A DNA stretch of 64,000 nucleotides from Pedobacter sp. BAL39 (GTDB taxonomy: Bacteria; Bacteroidota; Bacteroidia; Sphingobacteriales; Sphingobacteriaceae): contig NZ_ABCM01000001.1 of NCBI RefSeq assembly GCF_000170795.1, positions 310,001 to 374,000 on the forward strand, in the 5' to 3' direction. The translations under genes were made by a program, and so were the position numbers. Positions 49,529-61,316 of this stretch are shown one piece after another. A model generated the notes under the pieces. The model was given only the letters and a program-made list of their open reading frames with translations, searched no databases and had not been told where the DNA came from. Each line of letters begins with the position of its first letter. Within the stretch, counting starts at the first letter, position 1.

Positions 49529-50092
49529 CTAAAATGAAGAGACATACAGGATGCAAAAAAGAATAAGCGAACTTTTCAGCCGTTTCAAAGCGATAGTCAT
49601 CTGTCTTTCTACTGCTTTTTCAGAAATACCCATCCTTATAGAGATTTCCTTATTACTTAAATGGGAATTTCTGCTCAGTTCAAAGACTTCTCGACATCTT
49701 TCAGGCAATTCAGCAGTAAACTGCAATAATACAGCCTTCAACTCTTTCAATTCCATTTCGCTGCTGACATTATCGAAAGAAGGTTCTATCGTTTCAATCT
49801 GATCGAGGTAAGACTGACGGGACTTCAGCATGCGAATCACATTAGTGACCTTATATTTCACTGCCGACATGAGGTATGACTTTAACGTAGCGATCTCCAG
49901 CTCACCGGATCTGTCCCAGATCCAAACGAACACATCCTGTATCACATCCATACAAGCATCATGATCTCTGAGCATATTGAATGCGATGACGTACATCGCC
50001 GACCAATGTCTGCGGTATATCTCATCAAAAGCCTCTCTGCTACCGCCGTTTAACAGATCGATCAATTCCTCATCTGAACATCCCTTATGCAT
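49529..50092 (-). CDS. ECF sigma factor of the SusCD locus
   Basis: A 187-residue RNA polymerase sigma-70 factor of the extracytoplasmic-function class. Region 2 (FDEIYRRHWSAMYVIAFNMLRDHDACMDVIQDVFVWIW) and region 4 (LPERCREVFELSRNSHLSNKEISIRMGISEKAVERQMTIALKRL, a helix-turn-helix) are both complete. It is typical of Bacteroidota FecI-like factors that activate a neighbouring SusC gene when the receptor binds ligand. Confidence 0.93.
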   Translation of the reverse strand: MHKGCSDEELIDLLNGGSREAFDEIYRRHWSAMYVIAFNMLRDHDACMDVIQDVFVWIWDRSGELEIATLKSYLMSAVKYKVTNVIRMLKSRQSYLDQIETIEPSFDNVSSEMELKELKAVLLQFTAELPERCREVFELSRNSHLSNKEISIRMGISEKAVERQMTIALKRLKSSLILFCILYVSSF

Positions 50093-50511
50093 CTAAATCA
50101 TGTGTGTTTCCTCTCAAATTTAATAAAATATATCAAGATTTCCTTCTTAAGGCCATCCAATACGTAATACCAGGTAAGATCAGATTACAGAACAGAGATC
50201 AGCTCTAGTAAGAGGCCATGAATAAGAGCAAAATGGTCAGTAAACAACGATAATGAAACAAAAAATAGTACCAGACCTATCCAATCGCTGAGAATCGACT
50301 GTACAAAATTCACTGCCCACAGATCCCGTATAAGCTGGAGAAATGCCAATTGCCCCCTGAAATGCTAAGAAGTAGGACGCGTTTATTTAAAAATAATGAG
50401 GGAGGAATATCAAATCCCCATAAACGAAAACTCTCATAAAATGTAGCACTCCTGTACGTTAACTATTGTATGATCAATAATATATAAATGAAAAAATTTC
50501 TGTAAACAAGA
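50093..50511. other. Non-coding gap between the sigma factor gene and the rrn operon
   Basis: About 420 bases without an open frame of note on either strand. The only element I can name is a -7-like TAAATTTG on the minus strand at 50115-50122, 23 bases upstream of the sigma factor start; the rest is unremarkable AT-rich sequence. Confidence 0.5.
50115..50122 (-). promoter_or_regulatory. Candidate -7 box for the ECF sigma factor gene
   Basis: Minus strand TAAATTTG matches TAnnTTTG exactly, 23 bases from the start codon; the -33 triplet at the expected distance is not TTG. Confidence 0.4.
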
Positions 50512-50539
50512 AAAGCCTGCAGTTTTGACTACAGGCTTT
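50512..50539 (-). terminator. Terminator of the rrn operon
   Basis: Stem AAAGCCTGCAGT/ACTACAGGCTTT with one mismatch and a 4-base loop, just after the 5S gene; the minus-strand copy ends in CTTTTCTTG, a weak T-run. Confidence 0.75.
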
Positions 50540-50548
50540 CTTTAAGAT

Positions 50549-50657
<109 letters not shown>

Positions 50658-50770
50658 AATATTTTTAATGTTTATACAGCTTCTGGTATTGATTTACCTT
50701 ATGCTGTCAAACAATGACATATTATTGAAAGAAGTTAAGTTAGGAAGAACAAACAACAGTTTACTGCTCT

Positions 50771-53644
<2,874 letters not shown>

Positions 53645-53869
53645 CTCTCCATAGCCTTTTGCGCCTATGGAAATGCTTTTTTTGATGGTTGTTATCTCTT
53701 TCGGATTTCTATTTGTAATTGCTTACTCATTTCATTCCTCAAAGCTAACAACGTCTCTATTGTTGTTTGCTCTTCTTTTTTAACTTCTTCCAATATGTCA
53801 AAGAACTTTTCTATCCCGGAGTTCATTCCTGAACCCTATTTCTGTACCTTCTATCTTAAGTACCGGTCA

Positions 53870-53946
53870 TGGTGGAGAATAACGGAGTCGAACCGTTGAC
53901 CTCCTGCGTGCAAGGCAGGCGCTCTAGCCAGCTGAGCTAATCCCCC
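53870..53946 (-). tRNA. tRNA-Ala (UGC)
   Basis: Minus-strand cloverleaf starting GGGGGATTAGCTCAGCTGG, anticodon loop CTTGCAC with TGC, T-arm GGTTCGACTCC, and an encoded CCA at 53870-53872. Lies in the 16S-23S spacer as usual. Confidence 0.96.
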
Positions 53947-53960
53947 TTAGAATATATCTG

Positions 53961-54035
53961 TAGTCCCGAGCAGATTTGAACTGCTGACCCCTACATTATC
54001 AGTGTAGTGCTCTAACCAAACTGAGCTACGGGACT
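53961..54035 (-). tRNA. tRNA-Ile (GAU)
   Basis: Minus-strand cloverleaf starting AGTCCCGTAGCTCAGTTTGG, anticodon loop CTGATAA with GAT, T-arm AGTTCAAATCT, acceptor AGTCCCG/CGGGACT. CCA is not encoded. Lies between 16S and tRNA-Ala. Confidence 0.96.
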
Positions 54036-54151
54036 AGGTGTCTTTACTTCAGTATGAGAACACTAAACGATGTTTCATCCTATGGGTGTTTCTTTTTGAG
54101 ATCTTCTGTCATTTATATCATTTGCGCAGCGAGTAGTCTGACCTACTCCAG

Positions 54152-55677
<1,526 letters not shown>

Positions 55678-56004
55678 TGTGTTGTTTGAACGCTGACCAT
55701 TCTTAACTTGTTAATAATAGTCTTTATTCTAATTGTTATATTGTCTGTTAGAATCAAACTTAAAAAAATAGCTTCAGTATCATGTACTTTGATTCCGTAC
55801 TAATCTACCTCGCTACGCTATAAATGACATCTCTTTAATGAACTTCTCGAATCGCCTCACGGGTCTTCTTTATATGTTGCAATCTGCTACCCCTGTGTTT
55901 ACCTGGTCTTTCTCGTCCAGTTCTGTTGCGGTTAAGCCTATTGTTTCAATCTTGTTTATTCGCTTGCGAACTCCGTTCGTTTAGCTCCCCGTTGTTTGGG
56001 ATTG
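55678..56004 (-). other. rrn leader transcript region
   Basis: About 320 bases between the downstream rrn promoter and the 16S 5' end, without coding potential. It would form the 5' half of the 16S processing stem and antitermination signals; I could not fix a boxA with confidence. Confidence 0.5.
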
Positions 56005-56034
56005 CAAAGGTAGAAATCTTTTTGTTATTGTCAA
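56005..56034 (-). promoter_or_regulatory. rrn promoter P2
   Basis: Minus strand: -33 TTGACA (TTG at 56032-56034), 19-base spacer, -7 TACCTTTG at 56005-56012, an exact match to the Bacteroidota sigma-A consensus. Confidence 0.88.
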
Positions 56035-56173
56035 GCTTTTTTTTGATCTTTTTTATTTTCTCTGTTCTAACACTTAAAAACTAAAAAACCTGCCTGGCCA
56101 ATTCCTACTGCAACATTTCAAACTCCTTCTCCTCTTATCCTTCTCACCGTTTCACTTCCTCCGAAGCGGGATG

Positions 56174-56202
56174 CAAAAGTAGGAAAAATATCAGTAGACC
56201 AA
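56174..56202 (-). promoter_or_regulatory. rrn promoter P1
   Basis: Minus strand: -33 TTG at 56200-56202, 18-base spacer, -7 TACTTTTG at 56174-56181. It lies 169 bases upstream of P2, so the rrn operon has tandem promoters. Confidence 0.72.
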
Positions 56203-56740
56203 AACATTTCTAGCCCTTTATTTGTATCACAGCCCTAACTGCATGGTTTACAACCAGAAAAAAATTATGCGCATGGTCATAATCAATAGCGTAAGAACAA
56301 ACAGGGTAGCAGGAAACAGATTTAGTCGCAGCAGCCCTCCAGGCGAAAAATACCATTGCAGGGTCGAATACCAATAAATCCGAGGCGAAATCCCCTATTC
56401 TAACCCAAGTAAAATGAGGAAACCATCGCTCCGAGCACCCTCAATGGTCTTAACAACGCCCCCCCCTTGTTGGACCTCGTCTATAAAATCACAGATAAGT
56501 TCTTTGGTTTGCACAAGACAAAAAGTATGCGATATATACAGTTTGGAGTATTCTGTAATAGTATTACAAATAATGGCATCATATATAACAGTGTATAGTA
56601 TTATATATAGACTAAGATAATCAGCCCTTGTCAGAGCATGGTTCCGTAAGGATTCTCATACGATTTGCATAACTGGATCAGGAACGGCAAATCTGCAGAT
56701 ATAGTTAAATCAATAAAGGTATAGCCATATCAGGATAAGT

Positions 56741-56771
56741 CACGGTTCGTACGACGCTCATACACGGTTCG
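56741..56771. repeat. Direct repeat CACGGTTCG, 22-bp spacing
   Basis: CACGGTTCG at 56741-56749 and again at 56763-56771. The 22-bp spacing is two helical turns, as for paired protein-binding sites on one DNA face. Confidence 0.6.
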
Positions 56772-56785
56772 GGAAAGACAGACAC

Positions 56786-56822
56786 AAAAGAGAGACTAAA
56801 GAGAGAGAAAAGAGAGACTAAA
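56786..56822. repeat. Direct repeat of a 15-bp purine-rich unit, 22-bp spacing
   Basis: AAAAGAGAGACTAAA occurs at 56786-56800 and 56808-56822, again with 22-bp spacing. Confidence 0.7.
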
Positions 56823-56865
56823 CAGAGACCAAAGGCACAGCGGCCCTCTCTTTTCTCTCTCTTTA
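56797..56865. repeat. Perfect 20-bp purine/pyrimidine inverted repeat
   Basis: The purine-rich arm at 56797-56816 (core AAAGAGAGAGAAAAGAGAG) is exactly complementary to the pyrimidine-rich arm at 56846-56865, with a 29-base loop. It lies 117 bases after the LacI-type gene stop, so it could end that transcript, but no good T-tail follows. Confidence 0.75.
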
Positions 56866-56981
56866 CTTTCTTTATGGTCTCACATTTCTCATTCTCCTTC
56901 TCGACCAGTGTACGGACAGTGACCAGACGAGGTCCAGTCCGTAACAGCCAGCAAAAAGACGAATAAGAAGATTTCGATTTA

Positions 56982-58007
56982 TTATGAGGTTTTCAAAGCG
57001 GAGCGCTCCATCACCAGCCTGGATTCCAATACCAGATCCTGAACAGGAAGTTCAGAGTTGTCAATAGAATTAAGTAAGATCGTCACCGCTTGCTCACCAA
57101 TTTCATTTATAGGTTGCTCAATATAACTCAAAGGACAATAGAATAAATTATATGCTGCCGATTGGTCGAAGCAGAGGATACCTATATCTTCCGGTACACG
57201 GAGATTCAAATTGCGAATATGGATAAGTCCTTCCATAGCCAGAAGATTAGATGCAAAGAATAAAGCATCTACAGGTTCATCCCTACTCACCAATTGATCA
57301 ATAGCAGAAACAACCTGCAGTTTCAGATCCGGCTCATCAATTCCTATGAGATAACGATCCCCGGTATAGGTATTATCTTTTGATACAGCATCCTGATAAC
57401 CGCGTACCCGTTCCGTCATTGGGGTTAGAGAACTTTTCAGGTGCAGCATGCCTATGCGGTTAAATCCATTCTGCCGGAGTTTCATAATTCCATCATACGA
57501 CACCTGGTAATTATTTGTCGTAACAGCATTCATCTCTATTCCGGAAAAATAACGATCAATCAGTACGCAAGGAATATTCTGCTCCTTAAGAGAACGTAAC
57601 AATTCTTCCGCACCTTCCACCGCAGCAATGATAAAGCCATCAACCTGTCTGCTTAAAAAAGTCTGAACAAGATCATTAAACTTAAGATGAGACTCATCTG
57701 CACTGCCAAAGATCACAGTGTACTCACTTTTCTTTGCTTCATCTTCAATGATCCTTGCCAGGTGGGCAGAAAAAGGATTGGCAATATCTGCAAGGATTAA
57801 TCCAATCGTATAACTTTTACTATTCCTCAGGCTCTTCGCAAGTAAATTGGGTTGGTATCCCATTTCCTTTGCAGTATCTTTAACTAAGCTGGCAGTTGCT
57901 TTATTAATTCTGTCAGAAAGTTTCCCATTCAATACATAAGACACCAACGCAGTAGAAATACCCAGGCGTTGGGCAATGTCTTTCATGGAAACTCTCTTCT
58001 TTATCAT
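56982..58007 (-). CDS. LacI/PurR-family transcriptional regulator
   Basis: A 341-residue regulator. The N-terminal helix-turn-helix is MKDIAQRLGISTALVSYVLN (residues 8-27), followed by the hinge PNLLAKSLRNSKSYTIGLI and a periplasmic-binding-protein-like sensor domain (FGSADESHLKF, GFIIAAVEG, VLIDRYF). Such regulators sense a sugar, nucleoside or phosphorylated metabolite. No operon for it to control sits beside it, so its targets are elsewhere or itself. Confidence 0.93.
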   Translation of the reverse strand: MIKKRVSMKDIAQRLGISTALVSYVLNGKLSDRINKATASLVKDTAKEMGYQPNLLAKSLRNSKSYTIGLILADIANPFSAHLARIIEDEAKKSEYTVIFGSADESHLKFNDLVQTFLSRQVDGFIIAAVEGAEELLRSLKEQNIPCVLIDRYFSGIEMNAVTTNNYQVSYDGIMKLRQNGFNRIGMLHLKSSLTPMTERVRGYQDAVSKDNTYTGDRYLIGIDEPDLKLQVVSAIDQLVSRDEPVDALFFASNLLAMEGLIHIRNLNLRVPEDIGILCFDQSAAYNLFYCPLSYIEQPINEIGEQAVTILLNSIDNSELPVQDLVLESRLVMERSALKTS

Positions 58008-58249
58008 AATTAACTTCTTTAATAAAAGATCCTATAAGCTCATTATATTGGTGAACATCAATATGTTGTCTTAAAATACCAATTAGTGCAAGACGAAATA
58101 TCTCCTGCAATGGAGAAAATTAATAAAAACAAATCAAAATCAGACAAAAACTACTGTTAATTCAAGAACTAAAACAAGGCAGACACCGCAAAACAGCATT
58201 AATCATTCAAATGCAATGCCTAGAGGAAACAATTCAGGAGAGGAAGTTC
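58008..58249. other. Upstream region of the LacI-type gene
   Basis: AT-rich, no credible gene. A 20-bp palindrome at 58045-58064 lies 38 bases upstream of the LacI-type start codon. Confidence 0.5.
58045..58064. promoter_or_regulatory. Palindrome upstream of the LacI-type gene (possible operator)
   Basis: ATATTG and CAATAT form a 6-bp inverted repeat around eight central bases. Its placement fits an autoregulatory site, but it lacks the central CG typical of LacI-family operators. Confidence 0.35.
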
Positions 58250-58426
58250 TCAAACGGCTACAAGCTCCAGATTTTGTTCATTGAGTTTCAATTTGGGATT
58301 GCCCAATTCACGGATGACATTCGCAAGCTTCATCCTTTCATCCACATTCAGCATCGTCGGAATGAGATCCTTAAAATCAATTCCCAGCAACAGGTGAATA
58401 ATGATGAGGTTGTGCGTGGTAAAACA
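58250..58426 (-). pseudogene. Possible remnant of a gene
   Basis: An open minus-strand frame of 58 codons between two stops reads HNLIIIHLLLGIDFKDLIP and then MLNVDERMKLANVIREL, ending NEQNLELVAV. Its codon use and helical, charged pattern look protein-like, yet it has no good start codon and is cut off by an in-frame stop 22 bases before the terminator of tRNA-Leu. It may be a C-terminal gene fragment left after a deletion, or a short protein starting at an internal ATG (32 residues). I do not recognise the family. Confidence 0.35.
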
Positions 58427-58450
58427 CTAAAATGCCTACCGTGGTTATAA

Positions 58451-58484
58451 AAAAAGAGGACCTCATGATTGAGGTCCTCTTTTT
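58451..58484. terminator. Terminator after tRNA-Leu
   Basis: Perfect 15-bp stem AAAAAGAGGACCTCA/TGAGGTCCTCTTTTT with a 4-base loop, immediately downstream of the leftward tRNA gene. Confidence 0.92.
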
Positions 58485-58486
58485 AG

Positions 58487-58568
58487 TGCGGAAGAAGGGA
58501 CTCGAACCCCCACGCCGTGAAGCGCCAGATCCTAAGTCTGGTGCGGCTACCAATTACGCCACTTCCGC
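58487..58568 (-). tRNA. tRNA-Leu (UAG)
   Basis: Minus-strand class II tRNA: acceptor GCGGAAG/CTTCCGC, anticodon stem CCAGA/TCTGG around loop CTTAGGA (anticodon TAG), a long variable arm (CGCTTCACGGCGT) and T-arm GGGGGTTCGAGTCCC. CCA is not encoded. 82 bases. Confidence 0.95.
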
Positions 58569-58754
58569 AGTTAGGATGTATTTTCTTAGGGCTGCAAATA
58601 TAGAATAGTTTTTCTAAACCCTGCAAAAGAATTCACAAAATTTTTCACGCTCAGGCAAGTCAGGCTGAATCATCACAGAAAAGCCACAAAAGTGATTTCC
58701 CAGGCAAAATCACCTTAATTTTAAATAAAGACTATAGGGTTACTAGATTATTTA

Positions 58755-58762
58755 TATCTTTG
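58755..58762 (+). promoter_or_regulatory. Candidate -7 box of the SAM-riboswitch transcript
   Basis: TATCTTTG matches TAnnTTTG exactly and ends 29 bases before the aptamer begins. The -33 region shows no clear TTG. Confidence 0.55.
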
Positions 58763-58791
58763 TCGCACAAAACGAGTTCTTAAAGATCATA

Positions 58792-58895
58792 CTTATAAAG
58801 AAAGACTGAGGGAAAGGCCCTGTAACGTCTTAGCAACCTGTACTAGCCGGAAGTAAAAGGTGCTAATTCCTACTCTGTAGAAAGAGAAAGATAAG
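58792..58895 (+). ncRNA. SAM-I (S-box) riboswitch aptamer
   Basis: The plus strand carries the S-box consensus in order: P1 strand CTTAT, AAGA, the P2 core GACTGAGGGAAAGGCCCTG and returning GTC, the hallmark TTAGCAACCTG, then AAGGTGCTAATTCCTAC, a short last hairpin and AGATAAG. CTTAT (58792-58796) pairs with ATAAG (58891-58895) to close P1. This RNA binds S-adenosylmethionine in known S-box riboswitches. Downstream, a GC-rich bulged hairpin at 58905-58924 without a T-run may be the expression platform; I see no classic terminator, so control could be at translation or through an unusual platform. Confidence 0.92.
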
Positions 58896-58904
58896 TTTTC
58901 CATT

Positions 58905-58924
58905 CCGCCGCAAACTGTGGCCGG
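58905..58924 (+). promoter_or_regulatory. GC-rich hairpin after the SAM aptamer
   Basis: CCGCCGC and GTGGCCGG pair through seven base pairs with one bulged C and loop AAACT. It stands out in an AT-rich leader and begins ten bases after the aptamer. Confidence 0.45.
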
Positions 58925-59014
58925 GTTTGAGCTATCTATGCCTGTCCTAAAATTTCTCAATGACCGAACAACTCTGAAATTGAACATTTTATGGATAAAC
59001 AATTACACCACATC

Positions 59015-61237
59015 ATGAAGAAATACCTACTACTTGGCTTAGTCAGCCTGACGGTCTATACGGTCGATGCACAGGAGCAGCAATTACGGGGATTCAGTAG
59101 CAAGTCATCCTCAGCGCAGCTGTCATTAGAAAAGAAATTTGATGCACAGCTGAGTAATGTAAACATCGGTAAAAACATTAAGGAACTATCTGCAAAACCA
59201 CACCATCTGGGATCCGCCCAAGGTAAAATCGTTGCAGAATCTATATTAAAGAAGTTCAGGGACTATGGCTGGGATGCAAAGATTGAAACTTACCAGGTGC
59301 TCTTTCCAACACCAAAAACCAGGGTATTGGAGCTCATCGCCCCTACCCGCTTCAGCGCAGTGTTAAAGGAACCTGCATTTGCAGAAGATGCAACCTCCGG
59401 ACAAGAAGGACAACTGCCTACTTATAATGCCTGGGGCGCTGATGGCGATGTGACCGGAGAACTGGTATTTGTCAACTTTGGTCTTCCGGACGATTATGAG
59501 CAGCTGGAAAAGCTGGGCATCAGCGTTTCCGGAAAGATTGTCATTGCCAGATACGGCCGTTCATGGAGAGGGATGAAGCCAAAGATCGCCTACGAACATG
59601 GTGCTATTGGCTGTATCATTTATGCAGACCCTAAGGAAGATGGTTACTACCAAGGCGACGTCTACCCTAAGGGGCCGTTTAAAAACGAACATACTGTACA
59701 ACGGGGATCTGTGCTCGACATGGTAATTTACCCTGGCGACCCATTGACCCCAAATATTGGTGCTACGAAAGATGCTAAACGCATCGCACGTGAAGACGCA
59801 CCGACGATCCTGAAGATCCCGGTATTACCAATCAGTTCTCATGATGCACTCCCACTTCTTGCTGCATTAGATGGTCCGGTAGCACCAGAAAGCTGGCGCG
59901 GCGCACTGCCCATCACCTACCGCATTGGTGGCGGAGCGGCGAAAGTACATCTGAACATCAGTTCTAACTGGGATATTGTTCCCGCTTACAACGTCATTGC
60001 CAAAATCAAAGGATCAACTTATCCTGACGAATGGATTGTAAGAGGTAACCACCACGATGCCTGGGTAAATGGTGCTGCAGATCCGATCAGCGGACTTGCC
60101 GCAGAACTGGAAGAAGCCAAAGCGATCGGTGCCCTGGTCAAAGCAGGCTATCGCCCCAAAAGAACGCTGGTTTATTGTGCCTGGGATGGGGAAGAGCAAT
60201 CATTGCTCGGCTCTACTGAGTGGGTAGAAGACCATGCTGAAGAGCTGAACAAAAAAGCTGTAGCTTATATCAATACAGACGGCAATGGTCGTGGTTTCCT
60301 GGAAGCTGGCGGCTCGCATGCACTTGAACAGCTGGTGGACGATATTGCAAAGGTGATCCCTGATCCACAAACACAAGCATCTATATACGATCGCAAAAAA
60401 TCGAACGCCATTACGAAGGCTGCGACAGTAAAACTGAAAAAGACATTGCTCGACAGGGATACCTTAACTTTAGGTGCCCTTGGTACTGGTTCTGACTATT
60501 CGGCTTTCCTTCAGCATCTGGGTATCCCTTCTTTAAACTTTGCCTTTGGTGGTGAAGATGAAGGTGGCGAATACCACTCCATCTATGATTCCTACGACAA
60601 TTATGTCCGCTTTAAGGATACAGACTTCAAATATGGTGTCGCGCTGGCACAGACAGCAGGTCGCAGCGTATTGCGACTGGCAGATGCAGAGGTTTTACCT
60701 TTTGAGTTCAGCAACCTTCAGAAAACTGTCAGCAAGTATGTTGCGGAAGTCAGCCAGCTGAGTGACCAGCTCAGAGAGAGTTATACTGTAGAAAACAGGC
60801 TGATCAAAGAAGGCAAATATCAACAAGCTGCCAACCCTTCAGAAGTATTCTTTGTACCGAAAACAAAACCGGAAGTGCCGGAATTTGACTTCAGCGAAAT
60901 CAATGCTGCCTTGAAATCATTGGATGGCGCCTCGGTAAAGATTGCCACCATCAGTAACAACACCAACCTGTCCAATAAAAGCAGGGTCAAGCTGAACCAG
61001 GCGTTGTTCCAGGCGGAAAAACAGCTTTTGAATGAAGGTGGACTGCCGCTCCGTCCCTGGTACAGACATACCATCTATGCGCCAGGATTTTATACTGGAT
61101 ACGGAGTAAAAACACTTCCAGGTATACGTGAGGCCATCGAGCAGAACGACTGGACGGTTGCACGGGAACAACTGGCCATTGCAGCGAAGAAAATCAACAA
61201 CCTGGCCTCATTCCTGAATGCCGCAGCATCAGAATAA
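59015..61237 (+). CDS. Secreted M28 family metallopeptidase (PSMA/glutamate carboxypeptidase II type)
   Basis: A 740-residue exported zinc peptidase. ATG 59015 gives the signal peptide MKKYLLLGLVSLTVYTVDAQ; ATG 58991 would add eight residues. Order of domains: N-terminal part of the peptidase, a PA insert (about residues 110-270, KIVIARYGRSWRGMKPKIAYEHGAIG), the M28 core and a transferrin-receptor-like dimer domain at the C-terminus. Zinc and catalytic residues appear as H346 (GNHHDAW), the ADP block, DGEEQSLLGSTEW, YINTDGNG and EYHSIYD, matching the glutamate carboxypeptidase II set. It would release C-terminal residues, often glutamate, from peptides outside the inner membrane. It is the first gene after the SAM riboswitch and is followed by a SusC-like gene. 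Confidence 0.92.
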   Translation: MKKYLLLGLVSLTVYTVDAQEQQLRGFSSKSSSAQLSLEKKFDAQLSNVNIGKNIKELSAKPHHLGSAQGKIVAESILKKFRDYGWDAKIETYQVLFPTPKTRVLELIAPTRFSAVLKEPAFAEDATSGQEGQLPTYNAWGADGDVTGELVFVNFGLPDDYEQLEKLGISVSGKIVIARYGRSWRGMKPKIAYEHGAIGCIIYADPKEDGYYQGDVYPKGPFKNEHTVQRGSVLDMVIYPGDPLTPNIGATKDAKRIAREDAPTILKIPVLPISSHDALPLLAALDGPVAPESWRGALPITYRIGGGAAKVHLNISSNWDIVPAYNVIAKIKGSTYPDEWIVRGNHHDAWVNGAADPISGLAAELEEAKAIGALVKAGYRPKRTLVYCAWDGEEQSLLGSTEWVEDHAEELNKKAVAYINTDGNGRGFLEAGGSHALEQLVDDIAKVIPDPQTQASIYDRKKSNAITKAATVKLKKTLLDRDTLTLGALGTGSDYSAFLQHLGIPSLNFAFGGEDEGGEYHSIYDSYDNYVRFKDTDFKYGVALAQTAGRSVLRLADAEVLPFEFSNLQKTVSKYVAEVSQLSDQLRESYTVENRLIKEGKYQQAANPSEVFFVPKTKPEVPEFDFSEINAALKSLDGASVKIATISNNTNLSNKSRVKLNQALFQAEKQLLNEGGLPLRPWYRHTIYAPGFYTGYGVKTLPGIREAIEQNDWTVAREQLAIAAKKINNLASFLNAAASE

Positions 61238-61316
61238 CCAGTCGGAACAATCATTTTGCTGAAGCAGGCATTAACCTGCCTCAGTACAGTAGACAATACA
61301 ACATATAAATTAACAA

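Larger units (their letters stand above)
56203..56981. other. Repeat-bearing non-coding region between rrn and the LacI-type gene
   Basis: About 780 bases with no clear gene. It holds an 86-codon open frame without ATG (minus, 56395-56655), an 8-base C-run at 56459-56466, two pairs of direct repeats with 22-base spacing and a 20-bp inverted repeat of purine/pyrimidine sequence. No transposase or integrase gene is present. Confidence 0.6.

Noticed and set aside
56731..56775. Group II intron domain V-like sequence (CGTACGACGCTCATACACGGTTCG)
   Set aside because: The matching left arm of the domain V stem and the AGC triad are missing, and no reverse transcriptase gene is nearby; it is better described as a direct repeat.
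56741..56822. CRISPR-like array
   Set aside because: Each repeat unit occurs only twice, units are 9-15 bp, the two repeats differ, and no cas gene is present.
58793..59002. 69-codon minus-strand frame
   Set aside because: It is antisense to the SAM aptamer and ends in a low-complexity LSLSLSL start; the riboswitch consensus explains the sequence.
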